NCBI RefSeq assembly: GCF_003206615.1
Contig: NZ_PZJW01000006.1
Coordinates: 1 to 64,000 of the forward strand
DNA: 64,000 nucleotides
From: Salinicola acroporae
GTDB lineage: Bacteria > Pseudomonadota > Gammaproteobacteria > Pseudomonadales > Halomonadaceae
Reading direction: 5' to 3'
Part shown: positions 20,684 to 30,400 of the stretch, piece by piece
How the letters are laid out: every line of letters begins with the position of its first letter
Position numbering within the stretch: position 1 is the stretch's first letter
Program-made: the position numbers and the translations under genes
The notes under the pieces: generated by a model
The model's input: the letters and a program-made list of their open reading frames with translations, nothing else
The model's database searches: none
Told to the model about the DNA's origin: nothing

Positions 20684-22020
20684 CACTCTTCTCGCATCGC
20701 TCTTGCCAGCATGTCGCTGAACGGCTTGAACATGTAGCTGGCGAAGGTGCGATCCCCTGTCTTCAGCATCACTTCCGCTGGCATGCCGGCCAGCAACTGC
20801 ATCGACGAGGTCATCTCGGCATGCCCCGCGTCGGTCACTCTGATGCGTGCCTTGTAATAGTGCGTCCGCGTCGCCTGGTCTTCGAAGCTATCCGCCGAGA
20901 CATGGCTCACTTCGCCCTCGATGACGTTCGAAAGACGCTGGTTGAAGGCGCTGAATCGAATTTCGGCGGGCTGGCCGGCATGGACATTGTCGATGTCGCG
21001 ATCGGGAATTCTCGCTTCGACGACGAACGCTTCGTTGGCCGGGACCACCTCCAGGATCGTGTCGCCGGAGCGAATGACCGCACCCTGGGTGTGAACCTGC
21101 AGGCCGACGACGGTGCCCGAAACAGGGGCCACGATGGCGGTTCGCTGCACCTGGTCGCGCAGGGCGGTTACCCGCTCTTCGGCATCCGTGACCTGGGACT
21201 GAACATCCTTGAGATCCTCGCCCACGCCCTGGTGGTAATCCTGCAGGCGAATCTCCTTCTGGAAGCCGTTCTCGCTGATCTGCGAGCGCAACTGCGCCAC
21301 CTCGGCACTATGCTGTGCGTTTTCCCCCTGATACTGGAGCACTTGGCGCTCGAGCTCACGCAGGCGCTGATTGTCCCCCAGCCCCTCCTTGAACAGCGTG
21401 CGGTAGTCGGCCGCTTCCCCGGACAGCGAGTTGATCTTGGACTGGTTCACCTGGCGCAGCCGCTCGAGCCCGGCAATCTGCTCCTGCATCTGATGGGCCT
21501 TTTCGTCGAGCGCGGAGAGCGCATCCTTCAGGGACTGGCGACGAACCTGGAACAGTCGTTTCTGGACATCGACCACCGCCTGGACGCGAGGAGGGACGTC
21601 GCCCAGCAGGGCGTCGGGGAACGTCATGGTGTCGCGATCGCTCTGTTCGGCCAGCAGTCGGACCTCGCTGGCCAGGGCAATGCGATACTCCGATTCGGCG
21701 ATGGAGAGCTTGGCCAGCGGCTGGGTATCGTCGAGCACGATCAAGGGATCACCTGCGCTGACCTGATCGCCATCCGCTACCAGGATGCGCTTGACGATGC
21801 CGCCCTCGAAGTGCTGCACCTTCTTGGTCGAGGTCTCGACGGCAACCGATCCCGGTGCGACGACGGCAACCGCGAGGTCGGCGGTCAGCGACCAGAGCAC
21901 AAAGCCGCCAAGCGCGAACACCAGTATTCCCAGGCCCCAACGGCGGCTGGCATCGTCACGGGTCGGCAACTGGGGCTTGGGGGCGCCGAGCGAGATCGGT
22001 GTGGAAGAGGCTGGCGTCAT
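20683..22020 (-). CDS. HlyD family type I secretion adaptor (membrane fusion protein)
   Basis: A 445-residue periplasmic adaptor. One transmembrane segment lies near residues 27-50 (RRWGLGILVFALGGFVLWSLTADLAV). A biotinyl-lipoyl half (VAPGSVAVETSTKKVQHFEGGIVKRILVADGDQVSAGDPLI) then leads to a long coiled coil, the second lipoyl half (VAPVSGTVVGLQVHTQGAVIRSGDTILEVVP) and a C-terminal beta domain. It resembles PrtE/HasE-type adaptors. ATG 22020 overlaps the ABC exporter stop by four bases. It bridges the inner-membrane exporter and the TolC-type channel. Confidence 0.92.
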   Translation of the reverse strand: MTPASSTPISLGAPKPQLPTRDDASRRWGLGILVFALGGFVLWSLTADLAVAVVAPGSVAVETSTKKVQHFEGGIVKRILVADGDQVSAGDPLIVLDDTQPLAKLSIAESEYRIALASEVRLLAEQSDRDTMTFPDALLGDVPPRVQAVVDVQKRLFQVRRQSLKDALSALDEKAHQMQEQIAGLERLRQVNQSKINSLSGEAADYRTLFKEGLGDNQRLRELERQVLQYQGENAQHSAEVAQLRSQISENGFQKEIRLQDYHQGVGEDLKDVQSQVTDAEERVTALRDQVQRTAIVAPVSGTVVGLQVHTQGAVIRSGDTILEVVPANEAFVVEARIPDRDIDNVHAGQPAEIRFSAFNQRLSNVIEGEVSHVSADSFEDQATRTHYYKARIRVTDAGHAEMTSSMQLLAGMPAEVMLKTGDRTFASYMFKPFSDMLARAMREE

Positions 22021-23825
22021 GGCGTCGGCGGCTCCGGTGACAGGGGCGGGAGAGAAGGAGCGTCGCCGGCGTTGCCGCGGGCGCGCATCCGGATCGAATG
22101 GACGGCGGCGCTGCCCGCCTGCTGGACTTCCGGGTCCTTCGCCATCGGCTTTCGCGATGGGGCGCAGGAGACCATGCGGCCCTCCTGGAGGACGAGCACA
22201 CGATCGACATGATCGAGAATGGCCGGTGCGTGGCTGATGATGAATATCGTGGTGCCCTGGGACTTGAGCTGCCGCAGGCAATGTAGCAGCGCGCGTTCGC
22301 CACTGGCGTCGAGGTTGGCATCGGGCTCGTCGAGCACGACCATCACCGGGTTGCCGTACAGGGCCCGGGCCAGGCCGAGGCGCTGGCGCTGTCCGCCGGA
22401 GAGCACGCCGCCGCTGCCGCTGATCTGAGTGTCGTATCCTGCCGACTGGCGCAGGATCATGTCGTGCACCCCGGCCTTCTGCGCTGCCTCGATGACACGT
22501 GCCGGATCGATGTTACCGAAGCGCGCGATATTCTCGCTGATGCTACCGTCGAACAGCTCCACGTCCTGTGGCAGATAACCGACGAATGGTCCCAGCCGTT
22601 CTCGTGGCCACTGACCGATGTCGGTCCCCCCGATCCTGACGCAGCCGCTCTGAACCGGCCAGACGCCTAGCATGACGCGGGCCAGCGTCGACTTCCCTGC
22701 GGCGCTGGGCCCGACGATGGCGATGTGCTCGCCAGGGTTGACCGTCAGGCTGAGCTCCCACAACGTCGGCTGGGTGTCGCCGGGCGGGGCGGCTGTCACC
22801 GCTTCGAGCGCCAGCCGCCCGACAGGCGGTGGCAATGGCATACGCTGGGGATCGCCTGGCACCGCGACGAGTAGCGCCTGGAGTCTGGCGTGCGCAGTGC
22901 GTGCCGCGACGAAGCCTTTCCAGCCGCCGATCATCTGGTCGATGGGCGCCAGCGCCCGGCCCATCAGGATGGAGCCGGCGATCATCATGCCGCCGGTCAG
23001 GCTGCCCTCGATCACCAGCAAGGCGCCGAGTCCCAGAATCAGCGATTGGAACAGGACCCTTAGCGTTTTCGACACGTTGCTGAGGACACCGGCCCGATCA
23101 CTGGCGCGCGATTGGTTGACGAGATAGTCGTGGTGCTTTTCCCGCCATCGGGCGAGGAGATGGGGAAGCATTCCCATGGCTTGGAGCACCTCGGCATTGC
23201 GCAGGTTGCTTTGGGCCAGGTCTTGGGACTGCACGTGTTCGCGGTTGGCTTCGTTCAGCAGTGACTGGGTGCTCTTCTCGTTGATCCAGGCCAGCGCCAG
23301 CAGTATGCCGGCGGCCACGGCGGCGAAGATACCGAACCACGGATGAAACAGGGTCAGAATGGCGATATAGACCGGTATCCAGGGCGCGTCAAAGAACGCG
23401 AACAGCCCGTTTCCGCTCAGGAACTGGCGTAGGGTCGTCAGGTCGTTGAACGGTTGGGCCGAGGGTTTGCCCGGTACCAGCAGGGCTCTCTTGAACGTAG
23501 CCTGATAGAGACGTTCATTGATCTGCATGTCGAGCCGGTTACCAACGCGTACCAGGATGCGCGAGCGCACCAGGTCCAGCGAGCCCATCACGACGAACAG
23601 AAATATCACGACCAGCGTCAACATCAGCAGGGTTTCGGGGCTACGCGTCGTGATGACGCGATCGTAGACCTGTAACATATAAATCGACGGAGCGAGCATC
23701 ATCAAGTTGATGAACATGCTGAACAATAAAATATACAGAAAAGAACGGCGACTACTGGAGAGCGCCTTTTGAAGATCGGTCTTGTCGTCGGGTTGGGCCA
23801 CGGTGCTGTACTCTTGTAACGTCAT
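22017..23825 (-). CDS. Type I secretion system permease/ATPase (PrtD-like)
   Basis: A 602-residue ABC exporter. The membrane domain (about residues 25-300) has six segments starting SFLYILLFSMFINLMMLAPSIYMLQVYDRVITT, the PrtD/AprD pattern. No N-terminal C39 peptidase-like domain is present, unlike HlyB. The ATPase domain has GPSAAGKST (about 375), LSGGQRQRLGLARAL (about 480) and VMVVLDEPDANLD (about 498). It is the first gene of the exporter operon and is divergent from the giant protein gene, its likely substrate. Confidence 0.93.
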   Translation of the reverse strand: MTLQEYSTVAQPDDKTDLQKALSSSRRSFLYILLFSMFINLMMLAPSIYMLQVYDRVITTRSPETLLMLTLVVIFLFVVMGSLDLVRSRILVRVGNRLDMQINERLYQATFKRALLVPGKPSAQPFNDLTTLRQFLSGNGLFAFFDAPWIPVYIAILTLFHPWFGIFAAVAAGILLALAWINEKSTQSLLNEANREHVQSQDLAQSNLRNAEVLQAMGMLPHLLARWREKHHDYLVNQSRASDRAGVLSNVSKTLRVLFQSLILGLGALLVIEGSLTGGMMIAGSILMGRALAPIDQMIGGWKGFVAARTAHARLQALLVAVPGDPQRMPLPPPVGRLALEAVTAAPPGDTQPTLWELSLTVNPGEHIAIVGPSAAGKSTLARVMLGVWPVQSGCVRIGGTDIGQWPRERLGPFVGYLPQDVELFDGSISENIARFGNIDPARVIEAAQKAGVHDMILRQSAGYDTQISGSGGVLSGGQRQRLGLARALYGNPVMVVLDEPDANLDASGERALLHCLRQLKSQGTTIFIISHAPAILDHVDRVLVLQEGRMVSCAPSRKPMAKDPEVQQAGSAAVHSIRMRARGNAGDAPSLPPLSPEPPTP

Positions 23826-24459
23826 TTTGGAAAGTGGCGTCGGAGGGTGTTGTCACTTTTAGCATGCGGAAATTGTGAACAAGTTTACAAGCGCGTTCTC
23901 GGTCGGTATTTCTCCGTTGGATTTGCTTTCTGATCCACTGCTATCAGCATTTATTTAATAATATCAGATAGTTGATGTGTTTTGTTTCGGATTTTCCATG
24001 TGTCTTGAAAAACATGGGTCAATAAAAATGGAAATGTGAACCGCATAGGGTCTACGCATTTTTAATGAAGGGTGGTGGTCTGTGTTTAATACCTTTTCCT
24101 GATATTTTTGGTTGTTGAAATTTTTTGTAATTTTCATTGCTATGCAACAGCCGGCGAGAAATTGGCAAGTCGATGAAAGTGCGCTGGAAATAGACCGCCG
24201 CCAGTAAAGATGCCAAGTTTTTCTCGTCAAACTCGTTTCCGAAGTTTGAGAAGTTTCAACTTTGCGCGGACAGCGATAAACGATAGCTTGCGACCGATAA
24301 GACTTTGGTCCTGAGTCTCGTTATCCATACCAACCACGACAGGAACTTCCCGTCAGTCTATTTACGGGACGCTGGCATCGTGTCTGCACGCGCCTGGCGG
24401 GTTTCGATCGCCCGGGACTCGTCACATAACCACCATCACAACGCGTAGGGGCTCTATAC
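23826..24459. promoter_or_regulatory. Long AT-rich divergent control region between exporter and giant gene
   Basis: This 634-base stretch contains no credible gene. The part 23930-24150 is strikingly AT-rich for this window, with runs such as TTATTTAATAATATC; the right third returns to normal composition. Both flanking transcripts start here, so promoters and silencer or activator sites are expected. I could not define hexamers with confidence. An AGGGG motif sits about 10 bases before ATG 24460. Confidence 0.6.
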
Positions 24460-27400
24460 ATGTTCACGTTATCCATCATCGATGCCCAGACCGGAGCTAT
24501 CGTCGAGTCGCTGGCGCAGGGCGCGGCCGTGACTCGCGCCCTCCTTGGCGAGGACTACTGGCTCGAGGCGACGCCTATCGGCAGCAGCAGCTTCGACGCC
24601 AGCGATGTCGCGGCCGTCTCGCTGACGATAACCGACTCCACGGGCACTCCACTGGAATTGATGGCCACCGAGAGCCCCTACCGGTTTCTCCTGCCCTCGG
24701 ATCTGGACCGGGGGCTGACCAATCTGATGCTGGATGCTCAGGACGACAACGGTCAGCTGCTGGCCGGGAGCGAGCAGTCGACCGATATCGAGATCGTCAA
24801 CGAACAGGGGTGGTCGGGCGATGTCTTTACCTTGCAGGGTGAATCGCTGATACCCGACGATGGCGCCTCGGTCGCCGATACCGTGATTCGCGACTCGGCC
24901 AACCCTGAAACCACGGCGGCCGCCGGGCCCGATGGGTTGTGGAACGGCTCGAGCGGCCCGGGCTATCTCGACATGGGGGGACAGATCGGGGATGCCGCCT
25001 ATTTCGAGGTGCAGGTCGAGACAGCCGGCACCTACGAGTTGGATGTCCGGTATGCCGGAAGTAGTGCGAGCGGCGCCTCGCGTCCGATGGCGGTGCTTGT
25101 CGATGGGGTCGCGCAGGGGAACTTGACGTTTCCCTCTACCGGCTCCGGCGTGGCGGGATGGGAGACCTGGCAGCACGCCACGCTGACCCTGAATCTGGAG
25201 AGCGGGGCCAATCTCATCCGCCTGCAGAACCTGGTGGGGGGTGGGCCCAATATCGATAGTCTGACGCTCACGGCGATAGCCGGAGACGATGGGCCGGCGT
25301 CGCTGATCATTCAGGCTGAGGATCCCGAACGGGTCTCCATCGTCGACAGCGGCTCCACCAGTAGCAGCGCACTGACACGAGTGGTGGATAGCGAGCACCC
25401 CGATGCGCTCGGCAACGTGGGAGCGGGGGCCTTGGGTGGGGGGTATGTCGATTTTGGCACCGACGCCGGGGATGCGGTCACCTTTCATGTCTCACCGGAT
25501 GATGTCGGCGTCTATAACGCCACCATTCGTTATGTCAACGGCGGCACCGGCGATCGCCCGTTGTTGGTGTCAATCAATGGTGCTGAGCCGACCCTGGTGT
25601 CGTTTCCGCCGACGGGTTCCTGGTCCAACTGGAGCGAGGTCAGCATATCGGTACCTCTGTCGCAGGCAGACAACACGCTGACCTTGACGCTGCCGTCGGC
25701 CGCGCAGGGTGGCGTGGCCAATGGCCCCAATATCGATCAGATCGGCTTCGACTATGTCGAAGCGCTCCCGGCGGACCCCACACTGGTGTTCTCGATCGAA
25801 GGTGAGGCGTTGACGATCGACGACGGGTCATCAGCCGCCGATACCGTGGTACGCGACGCGAGTAACCCCGAGCCGACTGGTGGTGGAGCCGACCGGCTCT
25901 GGGGGGATTTTACCGGTACCGGTTATCTGGACATGGGCGGGCAGACCGGCGACGCAGGATCGTTCACGGTCAATGTCGCCAGTGCGGGGTCCTATCTGCT
26001 GACGATTCGCTACGCGGCAAGCGGTGCGAACGACCGGCCGATGGCGCTGTCGGTGGATGGCGATCTGCAGGGCACCATCGCTTTTCCGTCAACGGGACTC
26101 AGTAGCGCGGGCTGGGAGAACTGGACGGAGACCACGGTTCAGATCGAGCTCGGCGCCGGCGACAATCTGGTTCGGCTCGCCAACATCGGCAATCTCGGGC
26201 CCAACATCGACAATCTGTCGATTCATACGCTGCCGGACAGCGGCGGCGATCCGGTTCCGGAGCCGGGAGACAGGTTCGAGGTCAAGATCAATTTCCAGCC
26301 CGGCGGGGCGGCAACACCGGAGGGCTACATCGCCGATACCGGGCAAGCCTTCGGGCAGCAGGCCTTGCAGGTCAACGGGCAGACGTTCCAGTACGGTTGG
26401 GTAACCGCGGCATCGATCGCCGACGGCACCGCCAATGGCACGACGCCGATGGCGATCGCCGGGCAGGACGCCGATGCCCTCGGCAACCGTGGCGGTACGC
26501 TGCCCGGGGTCGACCCGCTGCAGGCGACCTATGCCGGATTCGACAAACCCGGATACAGCCAGGCCGCCGGCTGGGAGATCGAACTGGAAGACGGTTACTA
26601 CGAGGTCACGATCTCCATCGGCGACAGCGGCGGCGCCTACGACAGCGTCAACCTCATCAACGCCGAGGGCGAAGCGTTCAACACGCCCTTCGCCTCGATG
26701 CGGCCGGACGGTTTCCCGGCGGACGGCGATCCCTCCGACGACAGCGATGGTTATCGCTCCAGTCTGGTCACGCGAATCGTGCAGGTGACCGATGGCCGCC
26801 TGACCCTGGATTCGATCGGCGTCGGCAGCGACAACACCGAGATCCAGTACATCGAGATCCAGTCCCTACCGGATCTGACGCCGGACGACGATCGTGAAGC
26901 CCCGGCGGACTATGCCTTCTTCACCGATCCCAGAGCGGTGGCCGGGGTCGGGCAGCAGCAGGTGGAGGTTCATCTCCAGGCCGACGATGGCACCCTGCCG
27001 GTCGGTATCGACCCTACTTCCGACTTCTTCATCGGTATCTCGGTCGTGGAAGGGCGCGGCGGTGCACTGCTGGAGAGTCTCAATGACGGTTCGGTGAAGC
27101 TCTTCAACACCGTGACCGGTGAGGCGGTGGCCTTCAACATCAACACCACTGGCGGCTTCGACTCGCTGACCATCTCGCCGGTGGAGGCGCTGGACGAGTA
27201 CACCAGCTACACGTTGGTGATCGATGGCTTTCAGGACCGCGGCGACAACGAGGATCCCAGCGCCCCGACAAGGGAGTTCCAGAAGTTCACCACGACCTTC
27301 GTCACCGGCGCCGAACCTGTCGTCCAGGACAGCGAAGTGGGCTTCGATACGCACGTGGAGCTGAACGGCGCCGAAGACGGCGCCTATCTGTTCAGCTCCA

Positions 27401-30400
27401 TTACCATGTCTCCCGACTACACCAAGATTTATGTCTCGACGCTGGGCGGCGAGGTCAAGCGATTCGACGTCGACCCCATCACCGGCGGGCTCTCCAACGA
27501 ACAGACCCTGGCGCTGGACTATTTCCAGACCGATGCCGGCGCCCGCGGCATCGTCGGCCTGAGCTTCGATCCCACCGATCCCAACGTGCTGTGGGTGACC
27601 GACAACTATCCCATCCCGCTGACCGGGCGCGACAACGGTGTGCCGGACTTCAGCGGGCGAGTCAGCAAGATCACCATCGACGACACCGACGCGACGTTCT
27701 CCGGTTCGGCGGAAACCTATATCACCGGACTGCCGCGCTCCAACGGGGATCATGTCACCAATAGCCTGGTGTTCCACGCCAACCCGGCGTTCGATGCCGT
27801 GACCAACCCCGACGTGCCGCCTTATCTGATGTATGTCTCGCAAGGGGCCAATACCGCCATGGGGGGCGATGACAGCGCTTGGGGAAATCGTCCGGAGCGG
27901 CTGCTGAACGCGGGTGTGCTCGAGATAGACCCCTATCGCGATGCACCGGCGGGCGGCTTCGACGTGTCGACCGAGCCACTGCCGACGGACGGCTCCAATA
28001 CCCGCTACGAGGACGACGATGGCGACCTCAAGAACGGTCCCATCGATATGGGGGGCGGCCAGTATCTGGTCTTTGCCGAGAACGGCACCGCGACGATGCA
28101 GGACGCCAACGGCAACGTACTGATCGACTATTACGATCCGTTCGCCCCGGACGCCGTGCTCAAGATCTACGCGACCGGCATTCGCAATGCCTACGATCTG
28201 GTCTGGCACTCGAACGGCAACCTGTACGCGCCGACCAACGGCTCCGCCGCCGGCGGTACCACGCCGGATGATCCCTCGACCGGCTATAACGAGGGGCTGA
28301 TCAACGTCGGTATCGAGGACGACTGGCTGTTCCGCGTGGAGCAGGGCGGATATTACGGACATCCCAACCCGCTGCACGATGAGTACATCCTCAACGGCGG
28401 TAACCCGACCGCCGGCACCGATCCCAACGAGAAGGACGAGTACGTCGTCGGCACGAACCCCGACAGCAACTACCGACTCGACGACGCCTACTCCCTGGGC
28501 ACCAATCGCTCGCCCAACGGGGCGATCGAATACACCAGCAACGTGTTCGGCGCAACGCTCGATGGCAGTCTGCTCTTCGTCGAATACTCCGGGGGCGACG
28601 ATATTCGATGGATCTCGCTGGATGAGAACGGCAACGTGTCGAGCGACAACGTGCTACGGGACGTGAACGGCAATGTCATCAAGTATGTCGATCCGCTGGA
28701 CATCATCGAGAACCCGCTGACTGGCCAGCTCTACCTCATGACCCTCAATCGCAGCACGGGTGAGAGCCAGGTCGTACGCCTGGATCCAGTGCCTGGCGAT
28801 ATCATTGATCCCGGTGAAGGAGATGTCGAATTGACCACTATTGCCACCATCCAGGCCGAGGACGAGTCCCTGGCCGTCATCGCCTCCGGCGCCGGTGCCC
28901 AGATCGTGATTCGTGATGGAGACACGCCGGAGCCCACCCCCACCAATCCACCCTACGGTATCCGGCCGGGCGCCTTCGGGATGGACGGCAATACCGACTA
29001 TAGCGACGGCACCGTGGGCGGCTACGCCGATTTCGGTTCGACCACTGCCGATTTCATCACCTTCAACGTCGATGTGAGCGCCGCCGACGCTGGCGATGCA
29101 GTGCTCAGGGTGCGCTACGCCAACGGCGGGACGGGAAACCGGCCACTGGAAGTCTTCGTCAATGACGAGAGCGTGGGCATCTTCGCCTTTGCACCGCCGG
29201 TCGGCGTCAGCGGTAACGCGGCCTGGAACACCTGGCAGACGCTGGACATTCCGGCCGAGCTGCTGGCTGGTGCCAACTCGGTCCGTTTGCAGGCGATCAC
29301 CAATACCGGCCCCAACATCGATCAACTGGAAGTCCTGATCGAGGACACGACCCCGGGTTACGCGGTTTACGAAGCCGAGACGGCAGTGCTGCAGGGCGGC
29401 GCCATCGTGGTGCCCGAGACCCAGACGGATCGCGACGCCTCCGGCTCCGGTTTCGTGGACTTCGTCGGCAGCGGTGACCAGAGCATCACCTGGAACGTGG
29501 ATGTCGACCAGAGCGGTATCTACGAGGTGGCTTTCCGATACTCGCTGACCACGGGTAAAGCCGACCGTCCCTTGGGGTTGACGGTCAATGGCGTCAACTA
29601 TCCGACCGTCAACTTCCCCGCGGAGAGCCAGACGGTGAGCGACTGGGTCTATCAGACCGTCGAGATGAACCTGACGAAAGGTAGCAACTCGATCACGGTG
29701 ATCGCCCCCAACGGCGTCGGGCCGGACATCGATTCGCTGGAGGTGCCTGACGAGCCGCTGGCCAATGCCGGCAATGGCGAGATCAGTGTGGTCAGCACCG
29801 ATCCGGCTTTCTTCAGCGACCGCATCGCCTTCAACTATCTCGAGGACAACGATGCCACCAGTTCCTCTCCGGTTCCCCGCGAGTACAAGGACAGTGGCTC
29901 GGTCATCATCACCAACAATGGCACCGGCGAGCTGTCGATCGGCAGTGTGACGCTGAGTGGCCCTTTCATGCTGGCGGACTCGGATGCGCTGGACGATCTC
30001 CGACTGGCACCGGGACAATCCGTCGAAGTGGGTGTGCTCTTCAATCGCGCCGCCTATACGCCACCGACCAGCAATGCTGCCGATGGCGTGTTCGAAGGGG
30101 TGATGACCATCACCTCCGACGACGTCGACCAGCCGGTGACCGAGATACAGCTGGCTGGCTTCTGGGCCGCACGGGACGAAGGTGGCTGGGAACCCAACCT
30201 CAACGAGATCTGGAGAGTGTTCGGTTTCGGCAATCACATCGATGGACTCTCGACGCTGGATGGTGGCGGCCAATCGGTATTGCAGAACTTCGATCTCTAC
30301 CAGGCCGTCAACGACCAGGAAGTGCTATCTCGCTACTGGCAGATCGCCGACGGTGTCGAATCGGCAACCGTCACCCAACTGGCGGCATTGCACGGGTACA

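Noticed and set aside
23964-24230. An 88-codon minus-strand frame in the AT-rich control region
   Set aside because: No ribosome site, atypical composition and no similarity; it lies in a region better explained as regulatory.
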